Shown: positions 16,396-26,391 of the stretch, one piece after another
Layout of the letters: every line of letters begins with the position of its first letter
Position numbering within the stretch: position 1 is the stretch's first letter
Origin: Nonomuraea montanisoli
GTDB lineage: Bacteria > Actinomycetota > Actinomycetes > Streptosporangiales > Streptosporangiaceae
Direction of reading: 5' to 3'
DNA length: 64,000 nucleotides
NCBI RefSeq assembly: GCF_013363975.1
Contig: NZ_JABWGN010000013.1
Span: 51,636 to 115,635 of the forward strand
Made by a program: the position numbers and the translations under genes
The notes under the pieces: generated by a model
Database searches by the model: none
The model's input: the letters and a program-made list of their open reading frames with translations, nothing else
Told to the model about the DNA's origin: nothing

Positions 16396-16408
16396 CCATA
16401 GACTATGG
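16396..16408. promoter_or_regulatory. 13-bp palindrome in XRE/small protein intergenic region
   Basis: CCATAG-A-CTATGG is a perfect inverted repeat around one base, in the AT-richer middle of the 272-bp divergent region. It is a good candidate site for the adjacent XRE-type regulator. Confidence 0.5.
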
Positions 16409-16591
16409 ACCATTGTGGACGGGAAGAAAACGTCCTCTTGAAGCTTACGGTTAAGGATCGTCCTCCGGCGGACTGTTTCTTACAACCCACGGGTGAATAG
16501 CCACTCCCTGTGATCGGGATGTGCTCGTTGCGTAGCGCGCTCAGTTGAGTCATCTTTGGCGCACCGGCAACGAGCGAGGGAGGGACGAAAG

Positions 16592-16876
16592 GTGGGGGAC
16601 GACGACTTCGAGCACCTGGAGCGTCTGGTAACGGAGCTCGACGCACGCGGTTTGCTCGCACGCGTGGTCCGCACCCAGACCGGCAGGCTGTTCGTACGGG
16701 TGATCAACCCGAACGCGACGAGCCTGTCCGAGAACGTCACCTGTCGGCCGACAGCGGTCTCCGACCTTCCGGACTGGTGGTACTGCTGGTCCTGGGGAGA
16801 GCGGATGCACACGGCCGAGGACCCGGCTGGTGCGGCGACGAAGGTCGCCCGGGTGCTCGCCGCGGTGGGCGAATGA
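16592..16876 (+). CDS. Small acidic protein divergent from XRE regulator
   Basis: A 94-residue protein I cannot name. It has a helical N terminus (MGDDDFEHLERLVTELDARGL), a beta-rich middle (RLFVRVINP) and a Trp/Cys-rich motif DWWYCWSWGERM, then a helix (AATKVARVLAAVG). GTG 16592 follows GAGGGAGGGA; the frame upstream to 16556 has no better start. It is transcribed away from the XRE/TPR regulator gene. In actinomycetes XRE regulators are often paired with a small partner protein (as in WhiJ/DUF397-type pairs), so a role as its co-regulator is a reasonable guess only. Confidence 0.7.
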   Translation: MGDDDFEHLERLVTELDARGLLARVVRTQTGRLFVRVINPNATSLSENVTCRPTAVSDLPDWWYCWSWGERMHTAEDPAGAATKVARVLAAVGE

Positions 16877-17023
16877 CGCAGGCGGTGATCCGGGTGGAGC
16901 GCAGCCACCACGGCTCACCGCGCCCACCGCGGCTTCGCGGAGCCGGCGGGGCGGCCGGTGCGGAGGGCCTCCCGTTCGCGGGGGCCCTGGCCGTCCCGCC
17001 GGTTCCATTCAGTTCGGCAAGCG

Positions 17024-17067
17024 CCCTCCGGGTCACACCGGAGGGTCCCGGGGTGTACGCCCCGGGA
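17024..17067 (+). terminator. Two contiguous perfect hairpins
   Basis: CCCTCCGG-GTCACA-CCGGAGGG is followed directly by TCCCGGGG-TGTACG-CCCCGGGA. Both have 8-bp perfect stems and 6-nt loops. They lie about 150 bp after the small protein gene and 210 bp before mscS, so tandem termination is the simplest reading. The remaining parts of the 16877-17277 gap hold no convincing gene. Confidence 0.65.
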
Positions 17068-17277
17068 GAAACGGTATGGGACGCGCTTCCGGGTGCGCGC
17101 CCCTGCCGGGCCGCACGTCACCGGAGCATCAGGCCCCGCCCTCCGCGGCCCCGGGCTCTGATGACCCCGTCTTCCCCGGCGTGATGTGACGGCGGCCGGT
17201 TCGGTCGGCGGTATCTTGTGGATCGAAACGGTCCAGATCCGCCGACCGAACCGCTTTCCCGAAGGGGGATCCTCCCA

Positions 17278-18270
17278 GTGTTCCTGGCGACGCCGGCGCC
17301 ATCACCCACTCCAGCGTCCGTGCTCCCCAGCTTCGACGCGCTGAACCAGCAGATGTCCAGCGTCTGCGAGGGCGACACGCTGCTCTGCTCCACGCTGGCC
17401 GGGCTGTTCGACGGAGCGACGTGGGCGCCGCTGGTGGCGACCCTGATCACGATCGTGCTGATCCTGATCCTCGCGATCGCCATCCGGAAGGTCGCGCACC
17501 GCGTCATCACCCGCGTGGTCACCCGCGCCGCGACCGGCGGCTCGATCATGACCCGCTTCCGCCGGACCGGCGCCGGCTCCGAGAGCATCGACGTGCTGCT
17601 GCACGAGCGGCGCAAGCAGCGGGCCGAGACCATGGGATCGGTGCTGCGGCACATCGCCTCGATCGTCATCCTCGGCACGGCCGTGCTCACCGTGCTCGAC
17701 CGGCTGACCATCCCCATCGCCCCGCTGCTGACCAGCGTCGGCATCCTGGGCGTGGCGATCGGCTTCGGCGCGCAGGAGCTGGTCAAGGACTTCATCGCGG
17801 GCATGTTCATGCTGCTGGAGGACCAGTACGGCGTGGGCGACGTGATCGACGCGGGCGCCGCCGTCGGCACGGTCGAGGCGGTCACGCTGCGGATCACGCG
17901 GCTGCGCGACGCCGACGGCCGGGTCTGGTACGTGCGCAACGGCACCATCACCCGCGTCGGCAACGAGTCGCAGGGCTGGTCGCGGGCCTACGTGGACGTC
18001 CCGGTCGGCTACGCCACCGACGTCTCGGCGGTGCGCGACGTGCTGGAGGGCATCGCCAAGGACATGTGGGACGACCCCGAGTTCCGCGAGACGGTGATCG
18101 TGGAGCGGCCCGACGTGTTCGGCGTCGAGCAGTTGTCCGACAGCACGATCGTCTTCCGCATCTCCGCCAAGACGCTGCCCTCCAAGCAGGCGCAGGTCGC
18201 GCGGGAGATGCGGCTGAAGGTCAAGAGCGCGCTCGACACCGCAGGCATCGCACTGGCGCCCGGCGCGTAG
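17278..18270 (+). CDS. Small-conductance mechanosensitive channel (MscS family)
   Basis: A 330-residue MscS-type channel that opens on membrane tension to release solutes after hypo-osmotic shock. Membrane segments are at about residues 48-68, 124-144 and 150-175. The pore helix region and the start of the beta domain read VGILGVAIGFGAQELVKDFIAGMFMLLEDQYGVGDVI, the MscS hallmark. The C-terminal alpha/beta vestibule domain follows (YVDVPVGYATDVSAV). GTG 17278 is preceded by GAAGGGGGA. The cytosolic loop HERRKQRAETMGSVLRH links the first and second segments. The glbO promoter overlaps its end. Confidence 0.92.
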   Translation: MFLATPAPSPTPASVLPSFDALNQQMSSVCEGDTLLCSTLAGLFDGATWAPLVATLITIVLILILAIAIRKVAHRVITRVVTRAATGGSIMTRFRRTGAGSESIDVLLHERRKQRAETMGSVLRHIASIVILGTAVLTVLDRLTIPIAPLLTSVGILGVAIGFGAQELVKDFIAGMFMLLEDQYGVGDVIDAGAAVGTVEAVTLRITRLRDADGRVWYVRNGTITRVGNESQGWSRAYVDVPVGYATDVSAVRDVLEGIAKDMWDDPEFRETVIVERPDVFGVEQLSDSTIVFRISAKTLPSKQAQVAREMRLKVKSALDTAGIALAPGA

Positions 18271-18273
18271 GCT
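18268..18273 (+). promoter_or_regulatory. Leaderless -10 of glbO
   Basis: TAGGCT, which includes the stop codon of mscS, lies 6 nt before the GTG start of glbO. This is the spacing expected for a leaderless transcript; no ribosome site is present. Confidence 0.4.
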
Positions 18274-18279
18274 TGCACC

Positions 18280-18660
18280 GTGACTGAGACCTCCTTCTAC
18301 GAGGCCGTCGGGGGCGAGGAGACCTTCCGCCGGCTGGTGCACCGCTTCTACGAGGGGGTGGCCCAGGACCCGCTGCTCCGCCCCCTCTACCCGGAGGAGG
18401 ACCTCACCGGCGCGGAGGATCGGCTGCGCGGCTTCCTGATCCAGTACTGGGGCGGGCCCAACACCTACAGCCAGGAGCGCGGGCACCCCCGTCTGCGCAT
18501 GCGCCACGTGCCGTTCGTGATCGGCGAGGCCGAGCGCGACGCCTGGCTCAAGCACATGCGAGACGGCGTGGAGTCGCTGGAACTGCCGGAGGAGCAGGAG
18601 AAGCGGCTCTGGGACTACCTGGTGTACGCGGCGCACAGCCTGGTGAACTCGCCCACATAA
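18280..18660 (+). CDS. glbO: Group II truncated haemoglobin (GlbO-type)
   Basis: A 126-residue 2-on-2 globin. The family motif YWGGP ([13 protein letters not shown]) and the heme-proximal region [12 protein letters not shown] are both present, as is the Trp of AWLKHMRDG (G8 position) that marks group II. Such proteins bind oxygen at or near the membrane and protect against nitric oxide and peroxide in actinobacteria. Length equals that of mycobacterial GlbO. Just 9 bp separate it from the mscS stop, and 16 bp from the GH13 gene downstream, so limited read-through between them is likely. Confidence 0.93.
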   Translation: MTETSFYEAVGGEETFRRLVHRFYEGVAQDPLLRPLYPEEDLTGAEDRLRGFLIQYWGGPNTYSQERGHPRLRMRHVPFVIGEAERDAWLKHMRDGVESLELPEEQEKRLWDYLVYAAHSLVNSPT

Positions 18661-18676
18661 CGGGCATGACCGCCCC

Positions 18677-20371
18677 ATGACTATCCCCTGGTGGCGTGAT
18701 GCGGTCGTTTACGAAATCTATGTACGCAGTTTCGCCGACGCCTCGGGTGACGGCGTCGGCGACCTCGCCGGCATCCGGCGGCGCCTGCCGTACCTCCGCG
18801 ACCTGGGCGTCGACGCCGTCTGGCTGACGCCCTTCTACCCCTCCCCCATGGCCGACGGCGGCTACGACGTGGCCGACTACCGCGGCGTGGATCCCCTGTT
18901 CGGGTCGCTGGCCGACTTCGAGGCGCTGGTGGCCGACGCGCACGAGCTGGGGCTGCGGGTGCTCGTCGACATCGTGCCCAACCACAGCTCCGCCCAGCAC
19001 CCGTGGTTCCAGGCGGCGCTGCGCGGGGAACGGCGCGAGCGCTACCTCTTCCGCGACCGGACGAACAACTGGCAGTCCACCTTCGGCGGGCCCGCCTGGA
19101 CGCAGGTGGCCGACGGGCAGTGGTACCTCCACCTGTTCGCGCCGGAGCAGCCCGACTTCAACTGGCGGGAGCCGGAGGTCCACGAGGAGTTCCTGGACGT
19201 CCTGCGCTTCTGGCTGGACCGGGGCGTCGACGGGTTCCGCATCGACGTGGCGATGGGCCTGTACAAGGCGGAGGACCTGCCGGACCTGCCCGCGGTGGAC
19301 GACCAGGCGTTCGGGGCGCGCTCGCCGGTGTGGGGACAGCCCGAGGTGCACGAGGTCTACCGGTCGTGGCGCAAGCTGCTCGACGGCTACCCGGGCGAGC
19401 GCATGGCGGTGGGCGAGGTGTGGACCGACGACCCGGAGGACCTGGCCCGCTACGTCCGGCCGGACGAGCTGCACCAGAGCTTCAACTTCGCCTGGCTCCA
19501 GGCGCCCTGGTCGGCGACGGCGTTCCGCAAGGTGATCGACGACACGCTGACGACCGTGCCGTTCGCCACGTGGGTGCTGTCCAACCACGATGTCGTACGG
19601 CACCGCACCCGCTACGAGACGGCCGACCCGGGAACCGGGCTCGCCCGGGCAAAAGCGGCACTTCTTGCCATGTTGGCGCTTCCCGGGTCTGCATACCTCT
19701 ACCAGGGGGAGGAACTAGGTCTCCCCGAGGTGAAGAATCTTCCCCCGGAGGCGCGGCAGGACCCGGTCTTCTTCCAGTCGGAGGGCAAGCTGCCGGGCCG
19801 CGACGGCTGCCGGGTGCCGCTGCCGTGGGAGACGTCGGGGCCGTCGCACGGGTTCTCGCCGGGCGACGCGCGGCCGTGGCTGCCGCAGCCCGAGGAGTTC
19901 GGCGCGCTGAGCGTCGCGGCCCAGACGGGCGACCCGGCCTCGACGCTGGAGTTCTACCGGGCGGCGCTGGCCTGCCGGCGGGAGGTGGTGGAGGACGTCC
20001 CGCACGCGATCGAGTGGCTGGACTCGCACGAGGACGCGCTGGTCTTCCGGCGCGGATCGCTGGTGTGCGCGCTCAACTGCGGCACCGACGCCGTACGACT
20101 GCCGCCGCACGAACGCGTCCTGCTGGCGAGCGGCCCCCTGGCGGACGGAGCGGTGGCAGGCGGACCCGCGGCGGGCGGGCCTGCGGCGAGCGGGCCTACG
20201 GTGGGCGGGCCTACGGTGGGCGGGCCTACGGTGGGCGGGCCTACGGTGGGCGGGCCTACGGTGGGCGGGCCTACGGTGGGCGGGCCTACGGTGGGCGGGC
20301 CGCTGACCGGCGGCGTCCTGCCTCCGGACACGGCCGTCTGGCTTCAGGTCGCGCCCGGCCCCGTCAGGTGA
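18677..20371 (+). CDS. GH13 alpha-glucosidase with GGPTV repeat near C terminus
   Basis: A 564-residue cytoplasmic glycoside hydrolase, family 13 (oligo-1,6-glucosidase/alpha-glucosidase group). The (beta/alpha)8 barrel begins WWRDAVVYEIYVRSFAD; conserved regions are DIVPNHSS, the nucleophile Asp in DGFRIDVAMG, the acid/base Glu in AVGEVWTDD and the stabiliser Asp in LSNHDVV. It should release glucose from maltose-type or isomaltose-type sugars. The C-terminal beta domain is interrupted near residues ~500-545 by a GGPTV pentapeptide repeat encoded by a 15-bp tandem array; the frame resumes with LPPDTAVWLQVAPG, so the domain closes normally. It overlaps the convergent MFS gene by 8 bp. Confidence 0.92.
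   Translation: MTIPWWRDAVVYEIYVRSFADASGDGVGDLAGIRRRLPYLRDLGVDAVWLTPFYPSPMADGGYDVADYRGVDPLFGSLADFEALVADAHELGLRVLVDIVPNHSSAQHPWFQAALRGERRERYLFRDRTNNWQSTFGGPAWTQVADGQWYLHLFAPEQPDFNWREPEVHEEFLDVLRFWLDRGVDGFRIDVAMGLYKAEDLPDLPAVDDQAFGARSPVWGQPEVHEVYRSWRKLLDGYPGERMAVGEVWTDDPEDLARYVRPDELHQSFNFAWLQAPWSATAFRKVIDDTLTTVPFATWVLSNHDVVRHRTRYETADPGTGLARAKAALLAMLALPGSAYLYQGEELGLPEVKNLPPEARQDPVFFQSEGKLPGRDGCRVPLPWETSGPSHGFSPGDARPWLPQPEEFGALSVAAQTGDPASTLEFYRAALACRREVVEDVPHAIEWLDSHEDALVFRRGSLVCALNCGTDAVRLPPHERVLLASGPLADGAVAGGPAAGGPAASGPTVGGPTVGGPTVGGPTVGGPTVGGPTVGGPTVGGPLTGGVLPPDTAVWLQVAPGPVR
20191..20295. repeat. Seven 15-bp tandem repeats in GH13 gene
   Basis: Seven perfect copies of CGGGCCTACGGTGGG, preceded by degenerate copies from ~20160. 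They encode repeated GGPTV within the last beta domain of the glucosidase. The unit is a multiple of three, so copy number can vary without frameshift. Confidence 0.95.
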
Positions 20372-21578
20372 CGCCGGTCGGGGTGGTGTGCGCGCCGCGC
20401 TCGCCGCGTGCCGGGATGACCGGGACGGAGACGAGCGCGCACACCAGCCCCGCCGCGAACCCCGCCCAGTAGCCCGCATGCGTGATCAGCAGACCGGCCA
20501 GCGGGGTCACGGCGAGGGCGACGACGTTCTGGATCGTGTTGTGGGTGCCCAGCACCCGCCCGGCCGCGCCGGGCCCGGCAAGCTCACCGGCCGCCAGGTA
20601 CGCCAGGCCGTTGCCCGCCACGGTGATGACCGCCGCCAGCGCCAGCATCACCGTGCCGGGCCACGACCCGGTGAAGGTGCCCAGGAGCAGCAGGGTCAGC
20701 ACCACTAGGCTGCCGAACGTCAGGAGCCGCAGCGGCGCCATCCGCAGACCCGTCCGGTCGGACCAGCGCCCCACCGCGATGCGCACCGCGGCGCCGCCGA
20801 CCGCCGCCACCCCGAACAGCCGTCCCGCCTGGACCCCGTCCCAGCCGTACACGTGGACGAGGCAGGCGACGCCGTACGTGCTGACCACGATCTGCGGCAC
20901 CGCCTGCAGCGCGCTGGTCGCGTGCACCCGCCACAGGGCCGGCTGCCGGTACGGCGAGCCGGCCGGCGCGGCCCCCGAACCGGGGGCGTCATGCGGCGGC
21001 TCGGCCAGGAACAGGGCGGCCAGGACGGCGGCGACGAGGCTCACGGCGGCGCAGACGCCCAGCACACCGGGGATGCCGTGGGCGCGTGACACGGGCGGCA
21101 GCACGAACGCGGCCATGGCCATGCCGAGCGTGTAGGACACCTGCCGCAGGCCCATGGCGACGCCGCGCTCCGGCGGCCGGAACCAGCGCAGCACGATCCG
21201 GCCGCCGCCCACCATCGCGGCCGAGCCCGCGGCGCCCGCCAGCGCCAGCAGCGCGACGACCGCCCAGACGCCGCTGACCAGCGTCACGGCCCCGAAGAAC
21301 ACCGCCGCCAGCCCCACGCCCACGCCCAGCACCAGCCGCTCGCCGTGCCGGTCGGCGAGCACGCCCCAGGGGACGAGGGCGAACAGCACGCCGATCGCCG
21401 GGGCGTTCGCCACGATGCCGGCGACCGGCAGCGACAGGTCGAAGAAACGCTGCAGGTCCGGCATGACCAGAGGAAGCCCGAACAGGCCCAGGGTGACGCT
21501 CGCATGCGCGTTGACGCCCAGGGCGAGCATCACCCAGCGCCTTCTGCCGTGCCTCTGTGTCCGCTCTCGCGCTGCCAC
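20364..21578 (-). CDS. MFS transporter
   Basis: A 404-residue major facilitator with 12 membrane segments. The segment WGVLADRHGERLVLG in the first cytoplasmic loop is the MFS motif A equivalent (GxLADrxGrr). A second copy, GRWSDRTGLRMAPLRLL, lies between helices 8 and 9. Substrate unknown; the pattern fits small-molecule exporters (CynX/nitrate-type or drug families). The start is GTG 21578, or ATG 21530 if the basic tail is not translated. The acyl-CoA thioesterase stop is only 4 nt upstream, so the two form an operon. Confidence 0.85.
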   Translation of the reverse strand: MAARERTQRHGRRRWVMLALGVNAHASVTLGLFGLPLVMPDLQRFFDLSLPVAGIVANAPAIGVLFALVPWGVLADRHGERLVLGVGVGLAAVFFGAVTLVSGVWAVVALLALAGAAGSAAMVGGGRIVLRWFRPPERGVAMGLRQVSYTLGMAMAAFVLPPVSRAHGIPGVLGVCAAVSLVAAVLAALFLAEPPHDAPGSGAAPAGSPYRQPALWRVHATSALQAVPQIVVSTYGVACLVHVYGWDGVQAGRLFGVAAVGGAAVRIAVGRWSDRTGLRMAPLRLLTFGSLVVLTLLLLGTFTGSWPGTVMLALAAVITVAGNGLAYLAAGELAGPGAAGRVLGTHNTIQNVVALAVTPLAGLLITHAGYWAGFAAGLVCALVSVPVIPARGERGAHTTPTGVT

Positions 21579-21582
21579 GCCG

Positions 21583-22026
21583 CTACGCGGTGATCTTGAA
21601 GCGTTCGAGGTACGCGACCTCCTGCGGCGACAGCCTGCGCGGCGCGGCGGCCTCGACGTCGTAGCCCACGACCACCGAGGTCGCCGTCACGAACACCTCG
21701 TCGTCGTCGCGGATCTCGTACGCCAGGGTGAAGCGCACCGGCTTGATCTCCGTCACCCACGTCTCCACCCGCACCGGCTCGGCCCGGAACGTCAGCGGCC
21801 GGCGGTAGTCGATCTCGTGCCGGGCGATGACGAGGCCCTTGAACGGCGCGTCACCCGCCCGGTACGGGTCGATGTGCAACATGCCGAGCCGGGCGTCCTC
21901 CAGGTAGTCGAAGAACCGGACGTTGTTCACGTGCCCGAGCGAGTCGATGTCCGCGAAGCGCACCATCCGGGGAAAGACGTGCCGCCGAGCGAGGGTTTCG
22001 AGGGATTCTTGCACCACGCCCGCCAC
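21583..22026 (-). CDS. Hot-dog fold acyl-CoA thioesterase (4HBT)
   Basis: A ~147-residue single hot-dog domain. The active-site region is VRFADIDSLGHVNNVRFFDYLEDAR, which has the Asp and the GHVNN turn of 4-hydroxybenzoyl-CoA thioesterase relatives (YbgC/FcbC type). It hydrolyses an acyl-CoA thioester; chain preference unknown. GTG 22026 is chosen because it gives the usual length; a longer frame to 22092 adds a basic segment without family similarity. It is followed within 4 nt by the MFS gene, suggesting that the acid product may be exported. Confidence 0.85.
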   Translation of the reverse strand: MAGVVQESLETLARRHVFPRMVRFADIDSLGHVNNVRFFDYLEDARLGMLHIDPYRAGDAPFKGLVIARHEIDYRRPLTFRAEPVRVETWVTEIKPVRFTLAYEIRDDDEVFVTATSVVVGYDVEAAAPRRLSPQEVAYLERFKITA

Positions 22027-22107
22027 GGTACCCGTCGGGGCGTCGTCCTCCTCACCTCGGGCCCGCCATGAGCCGCGCCTTGCGGACGGCACCCCCCTGG
22101 AACGCGC

Positions 22108-22175
22108 GAGAGCCGCGCTCGCCGTCGTCCCACCATCATCTGCGTGATGGAGGAATGACGGCGGGCGCGGCTCTC
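22108..22175 (-). terminator. Large stem-loop after ettA
   Basis: Outer arms of 19 bp (22108-22126 and 22157-22175, one G-U pair) enclose an inner 6-bp hairpin CCATCA-TCTGCG-TGATGG. It lies 78 bp beyond the ettA stop and just before the thioesterase gene on the same strand. A strong intrinsic terminator is the likely role. Confidence 0.8.
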
Positions 22176-22252
22176 ACGTCATACGCGGAAGAAACCGCCG
22201 ACCGCACAAGCCCTCGCTTGAGCCCTCAAACACCCGAACGCGTCGGGAGCGC

Positions 22253-23917
<1,665 letters not shown>

Positions 23918-24028
23918 GACATCTAGCTTAGGGGCTCCTGACGGGGCTTCCGCCGGTCGGGCACCGATCCCGGGCCAGGGTACGGGGTTGTGACGGCGAC
24001 GGCTGCGGAATGCCCGGCGCCGCCCGTC

Positions 24029-24436
24029 CTACATCTGCCGTTCGTCCCAGCGGCCGCGGGCGGCGGTGATGGCGTCCTTGTGGTCGCGGGACCAGTCGGC
24101 CAGCGCGGACACCATGGTCGCCAGGCTTTCGCCCATCGGAGTGAGCCGGTACTCCGTCTGCGGCGGGATGGTCGGGTAGACGGTCCGTTCGACGAGCCCG
24201 TCGCGGCACAGGCGTTTGGTCGTCACCGTGAGCATGCGCTGGGAGATGCCGGGGATCGCGCGTTCCAGCTCCCGGAAGCGGCGTGTGCCCTTGGACAGCT
24301 CGACCAGGACCAGCACGGTCCACCGGTCACCGAGCCGGTCGAGCACGTCGCGGATCCCGCAGTCGTCATCGCCACACGGCCCGGCGGGAACAGGGCCGCT
24401 GACCTGCGGGGTTACCGCCGTGTTCGTGACTGACAC
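24029..24436 (-). CDS. HxlR-family transcriptional regulator
   Basis: A 135-residue winged-helix regulator. The family signature is C-(x)n-CGIRDVLDRLGDRWTVLVLVEL, followed by FRELERAIPGISQRMLT and the wing ERTVYPTIPPQTEYRLT. Cysteines in the N-terminal CGDDDCG could sense electrophiles or oxidants, as in HypR/YodB relatives. It is divergent from the NmrA-like reductase gene across an 82-bp gap, the common layout for HxlR regulators that control a quinone or azo reductase. Confidence 0.9.
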   Translation of the reverse strand: MSVTNTAVTPQVSGPVPAGPCGDDDCGIRDVLDRLGDRWTVLVLVELSKGTRRFRELERAIPGISQRMLTVTTKRLCRDGLVERTVYPTIPPQTEYRLTPMGESLATMVSALADWSRDHKDAITAARGRWDERQM

Positions 24437-24518
24437 GAGAGTGCCTCCTTACGGCGTCGCCGCCCGGCGCGGATGATCGGTGCTGTTTCTCTCCAGCACC
24501 AACGTCAAGGAGCGGCAA

Positions 24519-25418
24519 ATGATTCTGGTCACCGGCATCTCCGGCGGGCTCGGCAGCCTGATCTTCCATGGTCTCTCCGGCGAGGAGGGGCTCGACGTGG
24601 CCGGTGGCACCCGCTCGGGTGACGGGGTGACCGCCCGCCGGATCGACTTCGACGACCCGGCCTCGCTCGCCGAGGGCTTCCGCGGCGTGGACGTCCTGGT
24701 GTTCGTCTCGGCCGGGTACGCCGAGGACGACGTGGTGCTCGCCCGCCACGGCGCGGTGGTGAACGCGGCCGAGGCCGCGGGTGTCCGGCACGTCGTCTAC
24801 ACCAGCCTGGCGGGTTCGGGCAGCCTGATGTCGATCGCGTTGCCGCACCGCTGGACCGAGGCACGCCTCGCCGATGCCTCGTTCGACGTGACGATCCTGC
24901 GCAACGGCCTGTACGCCGAGCTCCCCGTCGGGCTGGCGGCGGCCGGGGCGGCGTCGGCGGCCGACACCGGCGTCTTCGCCGCCGCGTTCGGCGCGGGACG
25001 GATGTCCGTGGTGGCGAAGCAGGACCTGGCCGACGTGGCCGTCCGGGTGGCGGCGGAGATCCAGCACGACCTCGCCGGGGGCCGTCGCGGCCGTCACGCG
25101 GGCAGGACGTACGAGCTGGAAGGCGTCGAGGCGATCGGCGGCCAGGACATCGCCGACGCCTTGAGTGACGCGCTGGACCGCCGGGTCGACTACCAGCCGA
25201 TGTCCCTGTCCACGGCGCGCACCGCGCTGACCGGCCTCGGCCTGGAGCCCTACCAGACGGCCCACACGATCTCGCTGTTCTCGAACCTCAACGCCGGATA
25301 CCTCCAGGCCGGGGACACCGACCTGACCGCGCTCCTGCGCGCCGAGCCGCGCCGCGTACGGGACCTGCTGGTCGAGGCCATCCCGGCGAGCTCCCCGTCC
25401 GTCGCCGGTTCGATCTGA
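24519..25418 (+). CDS. NmrA-like NAD(P)-binding oxidoreductase
   Basis: A 299-residue atypical short-chain dehydrogenase (NmrA/QOR2 type). The Rossmann motif is ILVTGISGGLGSLI, followed by DVLVFVSAGY and HVVYTSLAGSG. These proteins are NADPH-dependent quinone reductases or redox sensors rather than classical SDRs; the YxxxK catalytic pair is not present. ATG 24519 has AAGGA about 7 nt upstream. The divergent HxlR gene is its probable repressor. Confidence 0.87.
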   Translation: MILVTGISGGLGSLIFHGLSGEEGLDVAGGTRSGDGVTARRIDFDDPASLAEGFRGVDVLVFVSAGYAEDDVVLARHGAVVNAAEAAGVRHVVYTSLAGSGSLMSIALPHRWTEARLADASFDVTILRNGLYAELPVGLAAAGAASAADTGVFAAAFGAGRMSVVAKQDLADVAVRVAAEIQHDLAGGRRGRHAGRTYELEGVEAIGGQDIADALSDALDRRVDYQPMSLSTARTALTGLGLEPYQTAHTISLFSNLNAGYLQAGDTDLTALLRAEPRRVRDLLVEAIPASSPSVAGSI

Positions 25419-25767
25419 ACAGCGGTGGGGGGAGCGGAACGCTCCCGGGTCCCGCCACGCGCCTGGGCGCGCCGGGTCCCTCGCAGCGCCGGCCAGCCGC
25501 GCGGGCACGCCCCGGCGGCCCTGGCGCGCCCGCAAGCCGCGGAGGCGACCGACGGGAACCCGCCTCGACGCCCGCCCTTCACCTGAGTCCGCCATAGGAC
25601 AGACCCGCGTACCGCCGGCACAGCCGCGCGGGCAGGCCGGGAGAACCGGAGCGGAAGGTCGGGAGAACCAGGGCGGGAGATCGGGAGAACCAGGGCGGGA
25701 GGTCGGGAGGGCTCGGGGAAGACCAGGAGAGGGCCGAGCGGCAGATCGGAAGAGCGGCCGCGGAAGG
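25419..25767. repeat. Gene-free gap with 22-bp repeats
   Basis: About 350 bp between convergent genes. At 25631-25710 there are three imperfect copies of a ~22-bp unit containing TCGGGAGAACCAGGGCGGGA. I see no gene or clear terminator hairpin in the rest. Confidence 0.6.
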
Positions 25768-26391
25768 TCACGAGGGCCGGATGAGGCCCTTCCTGATGGC
25801 CGCGGCGACCGCCGCCGTGCGCGAGTCGACGCCGAGCTTGGCGTAGATGTGCACCAGGTGGGTCTTGACGGTGGTCTCGCTCAGGAACATCTCCCTGCTG
25901 ATCTGCCGGTTGCCCAGCCCGGCGGCGACATGGCCGAGCACCTCCAGCTCGCGCGGGGTGAGCGTCGCGTCGGGGGCGCGCACCCTGCCCAGCAGGCGGA
26001 AGGCGACGCTGGGCGCCAGCGTGCTGCTCCCGGCCGCGGCCGAGCGGATCGCGGTGTGGAGGTCGCCGGAGGGGGCGTCCTTGAGGAGGTAGCCGGTCGC
26101 GCCCGCGTCGATCGCGGCCAGGATGTCGGCGTCGGTGTCGAAGGTGGTGAGCACCAGCACGCGCGGACCGCCCAGGGCGACGATCCGCCTGGTCGCCTCG
26201 CTCCCGTGGATGCCCGCGCCGAGCTGGAGGTCCATCAGGACCACGTCGGGCGCGAGCCGCCGGGCCAGCTCGACGCCGTCCTCGCCGGTGGCCGCCTCGC
26301 CGACCAGCTCGACGTCGGGTTGCCCGGCGAGCATGGCGCGGATGCCCGAACGCACCACGGGGTGATCATCGACCAGGACGACGCGGATCAC
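25768..26391 (-). CDS. NarL/LuxR-type response regulator
   Basis: A 207-residue response regulator. The receiver domain starts IRVVLVDDHPVVRSG and has the phospho-acceptor Asp in DVVLMDLQLG, the Thr of VLVLTTFDT and the Lys of YLLKDAPSG. The LuxR-type HTH is TPRELEVLGHVAAGLGNRQISREMFLSETTVKTHL. It should be phosphorylated by the kinase encoded upstream: its GTG start overlaps the kinase stop (GTGA), so both are made in one ratio. Target genes are not obvious; the convergent ABC genes beyond the kinase are candidates. Confidence 0.93.
   Translation of the reverse strand: MIRVVLVDDHPVVRSGIRAMLAGQPDVELVGEAATGEDGVELARRLAPDVVLMDLQLGAGIHGSEATRRIVALGGPRVLVLTTFDTDADILAAIDAGATGYLLKDAPSGDLHTAIRSAAAGSSTLAPSVAFRLLGRVRAPDATLTPRELEVLGHVAAGLGNRQISREMFLSETTVKTHLVHIYAKLGVDSRTAAVAAAIRKGLIRPS

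Noticed and set aside
16873-17184. A 103-codon frame whose ATG overlaps the stop of the 94-residue protein gene (ATGA)
   Set aside because: The overlap is attractive, but the product is Pro/Arg/Ala-rich with no pattern, and two perfect hairpins lie inside the frame, which fits terminators in non-coding DNA better.
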